Counted from the stretch's first letter, positions 12,401 through 25,116 are shown. The stretch: DNA of 64,000 nucleotides from Tetranychus cinnabarinus (GCA_022266195.1 WHVY01000008.1:3471501-3535500); one strand, 5' to 3'. Notes: generated from the letters alone by a model not told the origin. A program made the numbers and translations.

Positions 12401-15400
12401 CATCTTTACTTCTATTCAACTCTCCCTGTTTGGATATTATCTGGTTTTGTTGTTTGCCGTTCATCTTCTCAACCGTCTTGGTCGTTTTCAATTTAACCAC
12501 CCACCATTATTGTCAAATCTGCAAACCCTTGGTTATCTTCACTTTCTTTCTCTCTCTCTCTTTCTATATTCCTTTTGCTTTCTTTTTCTTATTATTTGCT
12601 TATTCATCTCTTGTTTATCATCAACTAATCTCTGCATTTACCCTTGGCCCGGGCTTGGCAAAATATTGACATTAACGCTTTTGGTTTACTTCTCCTTCTC
12701 TCTTAACCATTTGATGTTGCGTCTGCTTTTCTACATCTTTATTATCTGGTTGATCTGCATCTTGCTCTATCATTTTTATGTTTCTCTCTGCACAACATCA
12801 ATATTAGGCTGAGACTGCAGCTAACAGGATATGCAAAGTTCTCAAAGTTAACCAGGAAAATGAACGCCTCATGGAAGAGTATGAAAGACTTGCTTCCGAT
12901 CTTTTGGAATGGATTCGACGAACCACTCCTTGGCTGGAGAATCGTACAACTGACAATACACTGCCCGGAGTCCAAAAGAAATTGGAAGAGTTTCGCCAAT
13001 ATCGACGAGCTCACAAGCCTCCCCGAGTTGAACAAAAAGCTCGTCTGGAAACTAATTTCAACACCTTACAAACTAAACTTCGCTTAAGTAATAGACCAGC
13101 CTATTTGCCTACTGAAGGTAAAACTGTGGCAGACATTGCCAATGCTTGGAAGGGTCTTGAAGCTGCGGAACGAGGGTTCGAGGAATGGCTTCTTTCAGAG
13201 ATGATGCGCCTTGAACGTTTGGACCATTTGGCTCAGAAATTTAAGCACAAGGCTGACATTCATGAAGAATGGACCCGAGGTAAAGAACAAATGTTACAAA
13301 GCCAAGATTTCCGTCATTGCCGATTGAATGAGGTGAAAGCATTGAAAAAGAAACATGAAGCCTTTGAAAGTGATTTGGCTGCCCATCAAGATAGGGTTGA
13401 ACAAATTGCTGCCATTGCTTCAGAATTAAACACTTTAGGTTATCATGGCTCTGTTCAAGTCAATGAGAGATGCCAACGGATCTGTAATCAATGGGATCAA
13501 CTAGGAACCCTGACGCAAACACGGCGCATTGCCCTAGAAGAAGCTGAATCAGTTTTGGAAAAAATTGATACACTTCACCTTGAATTTGCCAAGAGAGCTG
13601 CACCATTCAACAATTGGTTGGATGGAGCTCGTGAAGATTTGGTTGATATGTTTATAGTTCACACTATTGAAGAAATTCAAGGACTGATTGAAGCTCATGA
13701 ACAGTTCAAAATGACCCTTGGCGAAGCTGATAAGGAACACAAGTCAATCATCGCTTTATCACAAGAAGTTTCATCTATTGCCACTAAATATCAGGTTCCC
13801 GGTGGTATCGAGAATCCATATACTAGTCTTACCCCTGATGTGAGCATTAATCAACCTTTTCTTTTATTTCTTCATCTCTTTCTCTCCTTATTATCTCGTT
13901 TAACAATTTACCGGTTACCTTTAAATTACATTCTATCACATTTGAGTCTCTTGTTGGCCAAAGACTTGATGGTGGTGCTGTTGAAAAGTGAAAAGTTACT
14001 TGAAATACATCAACTGCCTTTTTTAGAAGTGTTAAGTTAATTCAACAAACTGGCAGAGTTTCAGCAACTCTCATCCTTCCCTCCTCTTTCCCTTTTCAAA
14101 ACACACACACTCTCTCTTACTCAGGTTCACATCCTTTTTCACCGAAGATACTTTTACCCTCTAATTCCGCATCTTCATCATCCTTCCTGCTCCCTTTTCA
14201 CTCACTCTTGGCAGTTTTGCTTATCATCGAGTTAACCGTCTAAGCATCTAGGTCGTTATTTAGGAACCTTCAATGTTTTGCTTTTCTGTGAAATACGTTT
14301 ACATGGTTTACTATTTGATGAATGTCTCAGTGGTTTCATGAGTTTTATTTTTCGCATTTCTTTCTCTATTTCACCCTCAAAGCTGAGCTTTTGAGCATCA
14401 CCAATTATTACATCCATCTTTCATCATTAACCAAAAAACAGCAAATTGGAGAAACTTCATCTCTTCATTTATCTCTTTTCCAGCAAAATAAGTTTCTTTA
14501 CAAGAAACAATTTTTCAAATTTTAGTTAAAATGTTATATTAATGGACAGAGCACTTTACTTTTGTTTCGAAATTTGTACAAAATTCAGATGACTAAATTT
14601 AAGAACGAAGTCAGAAAAGAAAAGCGTAAACCAACCTTGAACTCTTCTCAATCTAAACTTAGAATCCAGAACGAATTGTTAGCTTAAATTTGTTTTCAAT
14701 ATTAGTCATTAACTTTTGCATTCATGCTGATAGACTTGAGCAATTTATTTTCATCAACAATCCAAGTCTTTCTTTCCCTGTAAAATCTTGCTCTCTTTCA
14801 TCTTTAATGAAAAGTCTTTGTTTTCTTGTTGGCGGTGAAAAAAAGAACAGGATAACATGAAAATAGCCCACTTTTGATGTTTGCTTATGCATATTCATTA
14901 CTTTTTGTTATCAGGACAAAAATATTATCACAACTTTTAATTACAGTTTGTTTAGGAATAATTTTTATCAAAAGCTATATCATTTATTGTAATGGATGTT
15001 CATCATTTGATTTTGTTTGTTCTGTTCTTGTTTTCATTGCTTTGGAAAAACAAAGATTCAAAATCATGATACACCTTAAATATTCATGAGTTGGGCAACA
15101 AAGTTGGTTGCTAGTGTAATCTGACTTATATCAATGTTTTTGTTAACGTGTAGAGTTAACAATATAAAGTCAAGTTTTAAAGTTAAACCGAAGGTAAACG
15201 AGATAATATGAGATGATTTCAAGAGATTATAACACAAAAAGTGTAAAACAATGATGATTATTATGTTGATATAATGGTTGTATCTTTTTTCATTGAAATT
15301 ATTCTTCTTCTTTTCTCTCCATTCAGGAAATATCCAACAAATGGGCTGATGTGAAACAATTAGTGCCAAAACGAGATCAAGTTTTATCTACTGAATCAAT

Positions 15401-17411
15401 GAGGCAGCAAAGAAATGAAGCTTTGAGACGAAAATTCGGTGAAAGAGCAAATGTTGTTGGCCCATGGATAGAAAGACAAATGGATGCCGTTGCTGCCGTT
15501 GGAATGGGTATCCAAGGAACATTGGAAGATCAAAAGAACAAACTTCTCCAGTACGAGCAAGCCGTTAATCAATATCGACCCAACATGGATGAACTGGAAA
15601 AGATACATCAAGAAGTTCAAGAATCAATGATCTTTGAGAACCGTTATACACAATTCACCATGGAGGTTAATACCAATAATCTAGATATAAATATTGATTG
15701 AAATAATCTAGTTTGGCTTAAAATTAACTTGTTTTCTTTAACCTTATTTAGACACTTCGAGTTGGCTGGGAACAGTTATTGACATCAATAAGGCGCAACA
15801 TTAACGAAGTAGAAAATCAAATATTGACTCGAGATTCAAAAGGTATCACACAGGAGCAGCTCAATGAGTTTAGAATGTCATTTAATCATTTTGACAAGAC
15901 GAGAAGCGGACGACTCAATCCAGATGAATTTAAATCCTGCCTTGTCAGCCTTGGTTACAATATACGAAGTGATAGACAAGGTGATGCTGATTTCAGAAGA
16001 ATCATGCTCATCGTTGATCCAAACAACACTGGATATGTTACTTTTGACACCTTCCTTGATTTTATGACCAGAGAAGCTACCGATACCGACACTGCTGAAC
16101 AAATTATCGATTCATTCAGAATTTTAGCTGGAGACAAGGTAAAAAGAAAGATTAATCGCAAGATAAAGCAACAAGTTACAGAAATGATGAAAAATTTGTT
16201 TTTCATCTCATCTTTTGTTCATCTTTTTCATGCAACATCAGTGTTATCAGCAATTTTTGCCCTCAAATTTTTGCCTTTCATTTTGCTTTTCAACTTCAAG
16301 TCAATCATGATAATCAAAAGTGATTCAGTTCAATTTGAATTGTTCATCTAACAAGATCTTTATATTGGAAACTTTCACGTCTATTATCAACTCTTTACAG
16401 TCTTTTTTACATTTAAAATGTAATCACAATCTAGGAAATCGTGAAAATTTTTAGGAGTAAGCAAGGCTTTTATTTATTTTTGTATAACATCAATCACAAG
16501 ATAACATAGTTGGCTTAGTTTATAAGATTGTTTACACTCTGTAACAGGTAACAATAATTACTCTAGCATTTAAACAACAAAAGAAATCATGAAATCTTTT
16601 TTTTCACTTACTTTTGAACTCAAGCCAAACTAGTGCACCATTAGATTCAACGAAAAACCGAAATCGTAATTGAACATTTTTTTCTTTGATTAATTGGTAG
16701 CATTATAATGTTAGGTGTTGGGATTGCAGAGATTCACTACTTTTTATGCCTTCATCATTCTTTCCAAGCTAAAACATCAGTAACAGTTGTTATTAACCCA
16801 AATTACTGAACAAAATGAATTTTTGAGCACCATTTTGCTTACAAATTGACTTTATCTTTCTATTATAAGCCTTTTTAATCTCACAATCTATTATTATCGA
16901 GGTTACATCAACAATAGCAGATGAATAGGAACTTTCAGATAAAAGGCTTAAAATCTTATCATCCCATGAATTTACACTTAAATAACATTTAAACTGTTCA
17001 TTTAATATTTGGTTACAACAAAAGCCGAGTTATTTTTATGACAGTTAAATGATTTTTTAGCTCTAATCTACACTCTCACACTTACAAATAAATATTAATG
17101 TAATGACAAATTAGTTTATTCAAAAGCTCAGCAAGTAGCCAAAGGGCTAGGCTTTGACTCCTACATTAACTTGTTGCTTTGTTTTTATATTACTTTCCTT
17201 GATATATTTAATTAAATTATTCTAATTTGTTTTTTTTCTTTTTCCACTTTAGTCTTATATCACGGCTGATGAGCTTAGACGTGAATTACCACCAGATCAA
17301 GCTGAATATTGTATCAAGAGAATGGCACCTTATCGTGGAACCGGAGCAGTGCCCGGAGCATTGGATTACATGTCATTCTCAACTGCACTTTATGGCGAAA
17401 GTGATCTCTAA
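6451..17411 (+). CDS. Actn: Alpha-actinin, complete, nine coding exons with a mutually exclusive fifth exon
   Basis: Actin cross-linking spectrin-family protein of Z-discs and stress fibres. Exons: 6451-6543, 7308-7629, 7722-7888, 7996-8077, then either 10990-11075 or 11753-11838, then 12808-13839, 15327-15665, 15752-16138 and 17253-17411. All junctions are GT-AG and keep frame, giving 888 residues, the family's usual size. In order: a short N-terminus; two calponin-homology domains (exons 1-5); four spectrin repeats (mostly exons 6-7); two EF-hands in exon 8 (loops FDKTRSGRLNPDEF and DPNNTGYVTF); and a C-terminal EF-like module ending GESDL, the conserved PDZ-binding tail. The first EF loop keeps Asp at position 1 and Glu at 12, so calcium binding is possible. 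The second loop looks degenerate. Introns reach about 2.9 kb and are rich in simple sequence. Confidence 0.97.
10990..11075 (+). other. Actn: Alternative exon 5a of alpha-actinin
   Basis: 86-nt exon, phase 1 in and phase 0 out, preceded by CACACAG and followed by GTAAAC. It encodes the last helix of the second calponin-homology domain (VSCYYHAFQGAQQ). Same length and phase as exon 5b, so only one can be used per transcript. Confidence 0.9.
11753..11838 (+). other. Actn: Alternative exon 5b of alpha-actinin
   Basis: 86-nt exon with the same phases as 5a, preceded by TTATTAG and followed by GTAAAC. It encodes the matching segment with different residues (VSSYYHTFSRAQQ). Including both copies would break the reading frame, because 172 nt is not a multiple of three. 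Confidence 0.9.
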
Positions 17412-17640
17412 ACTTTCTCTCTTCCTCATCTTCTCTCTCTTTCTCCTCTCTTCTTCCCACCCTCTCTCTCTCTCTTTAAATCAAATCATTCTTTATGTCT
17501 ATTTCGTTTGTCTCTATCTTTTTTGTTCTCTTTCTCTCTCTCTCTGTCTCTTACCCTCTCTTTCACTCTACCACCTCTACGAGCATGATGATGTTTGATA
17601 TACTGTATCAAACATCGAACTATTTCGAAAAAGTCTAATT

Positions 17641-17646
17641 AATAAA
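17641..17646 (+). promoter_or_regulatory. Actn: Polyadenylation signal AATAAA of alpha-actinin
   Basis: AATAAA 230 bases after the stop codon, following a CT-rich 3' UTR (about 17412-17580). Confidence 0.5.
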
Positions 17647-18469
17647 GAAATACAATTTACCTGAATAGACTTCTAAATCGTTATTATTATCTTTAATATT
17701 ATCCTTATGCCGGCTTGAAATTTTATCATACAAACTTCAATTTGTAATCAAATGAACTGTCGAAGTAAAAAGCCGCCCGTCAAGTTGGAAATAAGTGGAT
17801 TTACGGCCACAACTGTTCGCTCTATTGATGTTTGGCCCTTTGCTCATAGGATTGGCTATTAAAGATGTTTCAGAGCATAATAATTTGATTTAGCGTCGAT
17901 TAGTATTGGGACAACATTGATATTGTGAAGTTTCTGATTGTTTTCATCGGTTGGCTTAGAAATGATGCTTGAAATTGCAAGAATTTGAAAGATTGATAAA
18001 AATTATTTCGATTTCCGTGTTAAACCAGAAATGAGTTCATTTTTCTATTGGCCGTGAAACTCAATATCATTAACGTAGATTGGCTAAAGTCGATTGTTTA
18101 AATTAAATGTTTGTCTGGTCTTACAAATTAACATGTCTGGTGTAACAAATTTTAACGTCAAGTATTGAATGCAAGTTAACATCGGATGAGCGATTCAATA
18201 GTTGAATTCAATAAAATGGTTAATTAAATGAAATGTATCAGACCTCAACGTCTGCCGGCACAATTTTGATTTCATTGGATGAAGATGAATCTAACCATCT
18301 TCATGACAATGGTCATCATTTTCGTTGTATTGCCGAATTAAGTGTTGCTGAATAATTGGAAAGATTAAAACATTTAAATTCACCGACATTATAATTATAT
18401 AACCTTATAGAAAATAATGGCGACTATGAAACATTTTGGTCTACAATTAAAGTCAATTGTCAATTTTCT
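17647..18469. other. Intergenic region between Actn and the histidine-rich gene
   Basis: About 820 AT-rich bases with no open frame or repeat that I can support. It should contain the upstream control region of the histidine-rich gene. Confidence 0.5.
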
Positions 18470-18477
18470 TATATAAA
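18470..18477 (+). promoter_or_regulatory. TATA box of the histidine-rich protein gene
   Basis: TATATAAA, 113 bases upstream of the start codon at 18591. The spacing allows a start of transcription near 18500 and a 5' UTR of roughly 90 bases. Confidence 0.6.
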
Positions 18478-18590
18478 TCGAAGGATAGTGGACTGAGATA
18501 GATCACTTTCACTTGGTTTCATCAAAGTGTCACTTGATTATCCTCTCTGAGTATAACCTTTGCTTCAACAAGCGACTTTACCAATCAAAT

Positions 18591-21500
18591 ATGCGATTAG
18601 CTTTGTTGCTTCAAGTGTTTCTTGCCCTGTGCCTAACATCCTTCGGTTATGAGTCGATTAACCAGTCAAGTAAAAATCAAAGTTCATCTCTTGATACGAT
18701 GGATCTAATGGTTGCCGAAACTCGTGGACCAAGGGTTTGTTGTCTTGCTATTTCATTAAATGAAACCTTGATTAAATTTCGGCTCTTTACAAGGTTTCAC
18801 TGAATAACAACAATTTTTCAAATTCAACTTGGATTACATCTTATTTGATTTTCATTGCTTCTTGATTTTTAGGTTCATCATCATCATCATCACCATCACC
18901 ATTCGTCGAAGGCCGGACACCACTGGCATCATCATGGTCACGTAAGTTAATCAGTATAATTGATAATTAAGTCAGCTTTTGCAAGTTTCTAATAAGTTTT
19001 CTCGATTTTCTCTTTTTCACATTCTAATATTTTCCCATTTTAATGCATCGTTTGAGCATTAAAGCTTCAGCTTTGTTTTTGCCAAAAATTATTGGACATT
19101 TTGTTCAAGATGATTTATTAATTTGACAGAGACACTAATTTTATTCAATTGATAGTTGAAAAATATTCATTCATCATCATAAACTTCAGACCTGAACTAA
19201 CGCCAGAATGAGGTTAAATTCCGAGTCGAGATAAAGTGAGAATTCAAGTTGAATTGGTTGCAGTGAATTATAAAAAAGAAAATCAAAAGTTACAAATTAA
19301 ATCTGCAAAATTGTTACGTGATTATGTTTAGCCCCGAACCATGGCTCGTTCACAGTAAGGACCTCTAACCATTAGTTAATTCAAACTATAAATTGATACC
19401 TAATTTGTGTCTTTACCCAAATAGGTTAACTAATAGACACAATTTTAGATTTTTATTGACATTTCGTTTCCATATTAAGAACAAAATTTCGAAATGTCGA
19501 AAAATCGACCGATTACAATTGGAGTCTCAATTTTGTCAGGTTTTTAACCAGTTAAATCAGCCAGATCAAAGTGAAGTTGTCTTACAGATTTTTACAGATT
19601 TGTTTTTTAAATTGAAGTTGATGCTTGAAAATGTGATTGGAAGTAAGGTTTGAAGTGTCATTGCAAATGTGCATGAAATAATCAACAGATAATCAAATCT
19701 AATACCGAATTTCATTCTTCACTTTTAGGGTCATCATCATGGTCACCATCACGGTCATCACCATGTAAGTTCATACAATGGTTCCTAACAAATTAAACAG
19801 GTAAAAGACATTTGCAAGACTAATTTAATTTTCTTATCCTTTTATTTTAGGGTCATCACCATCATCATGGTCATGGTAAGTATCGTTAATCATTTATTTA
19901 TCATTTCTCTCAACAGCGTCTATTGAAGGTTCAAACATTCAAAGGTTTTTCATGTTGCAAAATAATCAGGAAACCATTGAATCAATCAACAGAGACTTGA
20001 AAGGCAATCCTCAGAAAATTTATGAATTTAAATGGAGTCAACAATTAACATATGCTTTGTACTTGTGCTTAATTGAATGTCAAAATGAAAGCCAAAAAGC
20101 AGAATTAGATATCTTAATTTAGCTAATCCAGATTTAAATTGTTGAATTGAATAAGCTAACCTATTCCGACTCCTAAATTTGTGCACCCAAATGATAATTA
20201 AGTTAAACCTTTACCACAACCAACACATATGATTGGTAAACAATCTGTTTGGTTGGCATAATCAAAACAATTAGCTTCAACAAACAACATGTCAAAGATG
20301 GAGAAAGTTGATTAACCTAAACATTACCTTATTTGTTGATTTACTTGGAGTTTATTAATAGTGAAAGATACAATGTGTGTGTTTGTGTGAGAGGAAACAA
20401 AATGCCAACAATAATCAGTGAATTGTGAAGAGTAAAGTTTAACTACAGGGGAAATCCCTATTCATTACAAACAACTTAACTGGATTGACTTTAATGACGT
20501 TGCTTATGTCCTTGAAATGATTTATTAGTGGAGTCATAATTTCAATAGAAAATGGATTTAGTTCAATTTTTTATCTAAAAATCCTTTAAATCTAATGCTT
20601 ATGTAGTTTGAGGCTTGAAAGCTTATCGGTTGAAATGAATTTCAAAAGATATGTTTGCCCATATTTATCGTTCTGTCAGTTGGTAACATTAGACAATAAT
20701 CAAATTTATTACATCATGTTGATCATCACGAGACTTTTTTGTTTGAACAAGCTGTTTATCATGAAGATAAAGAAAGAAAGAGAAGAAAAGAATGAACCTC
20801 TTTGTCATTCTCTTTCTCACTCATCCATGTTTATGGTATAAATGAGCCTTTTTATTAGATAATACTTTCATTTCCATCTTGTCATCTTTTTGTGCTGGTT
20901 ATTTCTGGTTTATTTTTGGTTTTTACCTTCTACTTGCTTCTCATCTAGTTTGTGATTAATAATAATTGTTTAAAGTAATTGTACTTCCATTAGTTGTTTT
21001 GTTTTGTGTTGATTAATTTTACGTTGACTCATCGCCACCACCAACTATTAAGCTAACATGGCTGACAAATTATCTGCTGATCTTGAAAATTTGAAAGTTG
21101 CCAACGAGGTAACCATTTTGGAAGATCAAATGAATGAGAATATTGAGAAATCGGATAACCTAGAGTTACCGTCAACATGTCTAGGTAAGATTTGCGGTTA
21201 AAGTTTTAATTATCAGCCCAATTTAATCAATTTCACCTTGTATGTTATTTTAAAACAATAGATGTTTCTATAATGAGCTTACTTGTTTATTTTCACGTTA
21301 TACATTTTAACACTTTGTCTAATTATTTAGAGCAAAAGTGTAACATTTGATTCCAATGGTAGCTATTATTAGACAATTTTTTATAAGCTATTCTAATTTT
21401 AGCTTAAATTTTAAGATGACAATCATCAAGGTGAATTTATTTCAGCTTAAGTATACCATGATAGCCTGATGACTCTTTAAAATCTTGGTTAATCTCTAAT

Positions 21501-22201
21501 GGCTCTCAACTCCTTTTACTGATCAAGGCTCAACCTGAAATCTTGTTGCTTTTGAGTGGATTTAATGGTTTTACCTAATATTTTGAAAGTATTGATCATT
21601 GATTGATGAATTTCCTTTGAATGTAATTGGCCTACAATTTTGGACGGTGAAGATGGACGCCTCAAAGAAGTATTTTTATTGATTTTGATTATCTTACAAT
21701 TTCTTTTCTGTTTATCGAATTTAATTTACTAATACATTTTTTATTTTATTCCTTACAGGTCACAAGCACCACCACAAAAACAAGCACCATCATGACCACG
21801 GTCATGGACACACTCACGGTCACAACCACGGACATCATCATCATCATGGTGAGTTACTATTTGATAATGACGAGACAACAGAGCTCGATGAATCTTTATC
21901 AAATATTAATGTGCTATTCGTCTTGTTAGGTCATCACGGAGGACATGATGAATGGAGTGAGCACACACACTTAGGACATCACAAACATGGACACGGACAT
22001 GGACATAAACATGGCCATCATCATTCATTGAAACATGATCACGACCATGAACATGGCCACAAGCATAAGCATGGACACAAGCATAAGCATGGACACAAAC
22101 ATGGCCACAAGCATGGACATAAACATGGACATGGACATGGACACAAACATGGCCACAAACATATCCACAGTAAAAAAGCAGGCAAAAGTGATTCAGATTA
22201 A
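18591..22201 (+). CDS. Secreted histidine-rich protein, six exons
   Basis: Exons 18591-18734, 18873-18941, 19729-19764, 19851-19875, 21759-21848 and 21930-22201 join in frame (211 residues). The start MRLALLLQVFLALCLTSFGY is a clear signal peptide. A short Ser/Asn-rich segment follows, and then almost everything is His with Gly, Lys and Asp. Exon 2 has a run of nine His; exons 3-4 have GHHHGHHH patterns; exon 6 has GHKH-type tandem units from about 22000 to 22165 and ends in a Lys/Ser tail. Such sequences bind zinc, copper or nickel ions in known His-rich proteins; that role here is inference, and I recognise no named family. Exons of 36 and 25 nt separated by introns of under 100 to about 1,900 bases are unusual and suggest growth by exon duplication. 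The strong TATA box suggests tissue-specific or induced expression. Confidence 0.8.
21058..21184 (+). other. Possible alternative first coding exon of the histidine-rich gene
   Basis: ATG at 21058 opens a 42-codon frame starting MADKLSADLENLKVANE and ends at CTAG|GTAAGA in phase 1. Exon 5 of the histidine-rich gene (21759) begins in exactly that phase. A product built this way would have an acidic, helix-prone N-terminus and no signal peptide, so it would stay in the cytoplasm. The start, donor and matching phase support it, but no transcript is available. Confidence 0.5.
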
Positions 22202-22310
22202 AACGCAATTGTTACTCTGGGTAACTTGCTAAACTTTGAGTTTGCTGCAATCACATGCAATATCATTCAATTTAAGCCAGGAGCTTATTGTATGAATCAT
22301 TATATTCAAG

Positions 22311-22320
22311 AATAAATAAA
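22311..22320 (+). promoter_or_regulatory. Overlapping polyadenylation signals of the histidine-rich gene
   Basis: AATAAATAAA holds two overlapping AATAAA signals 110 bases after the stop codon. Confidence 0.7.
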
Positions 22321-24653
22321 CTGAATTGATAAATTAACAAATATCTCATCTCTGATTTAATACCCATAAAATTCGCGTAATCTAAATACATTAGATTAAC
22401 AATCCAAAAACCACTAGATCAATATTGAATTGGTTTAGTTTCCATAGTGAATTGGAGCTTTTTTCCTTAAGATAAACGTAATAATCTAAGGCTAACAAAC
22501 TATTAACTGTGAATTCATGTAAAATATGAAAAAGCACAAGTAAATTGTAAATCTTTTTAGCAACAATCAAAACCCCAGACAGTATCTTAAAAACATCAAA
22601 GATTCGAGAACATGATTTTTCTCAAATAACAGACAGAATAAAACTTTATATGACGTGAAAACAGCCACTAAATCAATATCAAAGTCCAAAAAGCATGACA
22701 ATAAATTTTAATAATCATGATGAAATATAATAAAATGATGTAAAAACATATTAATAAAACAACAGAATAATGAAACTTTAAGAATAGCAGTGAGATGAAA
22801 TGATTGATAACCACCAGATGGCCTTACCTAACCAAAGCAATAATCCAACAGTATTGAAAAAACACATCAAAAGATGGCGCTTTGCTCATCAAAAACAAAA
22901 AGTTGAATGTAAATTGAAATGAAAAGCAAACAATTAAAAGCAATTAAAAAAAGGTAAACTAAATGAATACGAATGAATGAATGAACACGAACCAAAATGA
23001 AGTGAATAAAGGCATAGATTTTTAAATTGATCACGACCGAGTAAACATAATAAGCGACAAAAATAAATGTAAATCTGTAAATATGAATAAAATTTAATGA
23101 AAGCAAAATCAATACAAATTGTGATTGTCCAAAGGAAAAATATTCATTTGTAAGGTAAAAAAGAGTGATAATAAATGAGATTGTAAAGCTGTCCATACCT
23201 TTTTTCACTCCCAATATCTTCACCTCCTCCTACTTTTTCAAATTTAACCCAACAACATGAGTTTATCTGAACATAAAAAGCTATAAAAGTGAACACTTGA
23301 AATGATAAAACAAAATACCAACAACAACCTATACATTTGCCCATGAAAATACAAAACAAAAGTGAAATACAAATGACAATATCAATCACCATTGAATAGC
23401 TTCTTATAACAAAATTGCAGTTTACCTTTTTCACCCAAATTCAATTTCCTTGAAACAAGACACAAAAAAAAAACAATTGAAATGTTCAATCAAAAACAAT
23501 GAATCAATTTGAATGGCAACACACAAAGTTTCATGAAAACAAATTAACATTAAAACACTAAATCAAAGACAATTAGCTTTATGAAAAGTCAATAATTGAT
23601 AATTTTTCAGTGAAAAAACATTGACATGAAAATGTTATTAAAATAATGTCAAGTTGACTGTTAACCTGACAAAAATGTTATCCAAATTGAATTTTCTGTG
23701 CTTTTGCTCAATGATTAAACTTGATTGATTTGATGATGAAAATGATCTAATTGAAAGGCATGATGATTGTTCATCATCTTATTATATTTTTGGTGCACAA
23801 AAAGGTTGACAATAGCAAATGAATCTTTAAGCATATTAAGTTTAGGTGAGATTAGATGTCAAAAGCATGTGTTACACTTATAATATAAATATAACTTATA
23901 AACACGATGAACACATTATTATAGTTATTATTATTGCTATTACTTTTATTATTATTATTATGGGTGCAATGGAAATCGATTATGTTCAATGTACATTTGA
24001 TTGAACAATTATGAGCCTTGAAGATGAGGAAGATGAGGAAGAAAAATAATGTAATTTCATCCCTGACGTCGAGACAAAGAGTGTTGACCCAAAATTTGTG
24101 TATTTGTCGTTTCAAGTTTATTCATGTTTTAAATTGAATTTTAATTAAAAAAGTAGTTCAAGTAAATATTGAAAGATTGCCTTTAAGCTATTAAAGTGTT
24201 ACCTGTGATACAATCAACCTTTGTATTGATGATGTCTGATGAGATTTACCTTTTTTTCTCCTCATTTTTTCTTCTTCTTCATCTTTTTCCATTTTCGATT
24301 GGATTTGAGCTTTTTTTAAACCAACAAAAATTGTCGAGTAAAGTTCAATAAAAATTACATCTTCATCAGCAACAATAACAGCAACAATCTGGATGAAGAA
24401 ACTTTAAGGCAAATAGTAAAGTGAAAAAGTGTTTTTTTCTGGTTTACTTTTTGAAACTGGGCTTAGGGCATGAATTGATATAAATTGAATGTCAGAAACA
24501 TTTGTAGTTAGTTTAGGGATGGAAATGGAGTGATGCTGATGAAAAGTCGACTCTCTTCATTTTCAGCTTTGCACCGTTATTTTTACATGTGTTAGAGGAA
24601 AATCATAGAAAATAGAATTTATTTTTCATCTTTTTCAATTTCGCAATTTAACT
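22321..24653. other. Intergenic region left of the Polinton
   Basis: About 2.3 kb of AT-rich sequence. The open frames on the minus strand (22867-23434, 23852-24115) are low-complexity and hydrophobic because of T-richness, and match nothing I know. A short TTATTATTA run lies near 23940. Confidence 0.5.
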
Positions 24654-24659
24654 ATTGGA
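24654..24659. repeat. Target-site duplication, left copy
   Basis: ATTGGA directly before the left terminal repeat. The same six bases follow the right end at 40884-40889. Six bases is the known duplication size of Polintons. Confidence 0.93.
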
Positions 24660-24707
24660 AGTAGTATAAAATTGCTGGCTCCAGCACAGCGTGCTGGAGC
24701 CAGCAAT
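24660..24707 (+). repeat. Left terminal inverted repeat with internal hairpin
   Basis: 48 bases, matching the right end at 46 positions. The outer 11 bases are AGTAGTATAAA. The inner 37 bases (24671-24707) form a perfect 17-bp stem around the 3-base loop AGC. Within each arm GCTGG and CCAGC form a smaller dyad. It is a GC-rich patch in AT-rich surroundings. The repeat is short compared with the hundreds of bases common in Polintons. Confidence 0.93.
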
Positions 24708-24786
24708 GAACTTTGTGGAAATAAACTTATTCATTGAGTAAGCACAAAATTTGAAATATTTATTGATTAAAATAAAGTATCGATGT

Positions 24787-25116
24787 TCACGATTCATACT
24801 CCAGAGAGTATTCAATTGCGGTTTGCACTAAAAACTCCACAAGTATGTCCGAGGCCGTCTTTTTTCGCAACCTTTGCACCAAGAATGCAATCAAATCAAA
24901 AACTTTTTGGAACGGCACATAACCAATCACTTTTTCATCACAATCATAATCACAATATAAATAATCGTCAATGTACTCATACATTTCATCGATTTCAGTA
25001 GAAATTTTGTTTATATCCAAGCTGGTTTCAGATTTTGAAGATTCAGATGCAGACGAAACATTACAATACAAATAATCGTCTATGTCCATCTCACTATTTT
25101 CATGAAAAACTTCCAT
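24787..25116 (-). CDS. Left-end acidic protein of the Polinton, unknown
   Basis: 109 residues with an ATG start, the only gene found at the left terminus and pointing toward it. Very acidic in the first 60 residues, with a DYLYC motif repeated at 14-18 and 51-55, followed by YDCDE at 57-61. The C-terminal third (about 66-105) looks helical and amphipathic. I recognise no family. Small acidic early proteins at genome ends are common in adenovirus-like viruses and some bind retinoblastoma proteins through LxCxE; here the leucine is missing, so that role is not supported. Codon use is like the rest of the element. Confidence 0.5.
   Translation of the reverse strand: MEVFHENSEMDIDDYLYCNVSSASESSKSETSLDINKISTEIDEMYEYIDDYLYCDYDCDEKVIGYVPFQKVFDLIAFLVQRLRKKTASDILVEFLVQTAIEYSLEYES

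Noticed and set aside
12289..12812. Two hydrophobic plus-strand frames before the large alpha-actinin exon
   Set aside because: They lie in a pyrimidine-rich intron; the Phe/Leu/Ser composition reflects CT-rich DNA.
21906..22208. Minus-strand frame opposite the last exon of the histidine-rich gene
   Set aside because: Mirror of the His-codon repeats (Val/His/Cys-rich); no independent evidence.
22867..23434. Minus-strand frames predicting several membrane helices
   Set aside because: Composition-driven; no start context, homolog or splice structure.
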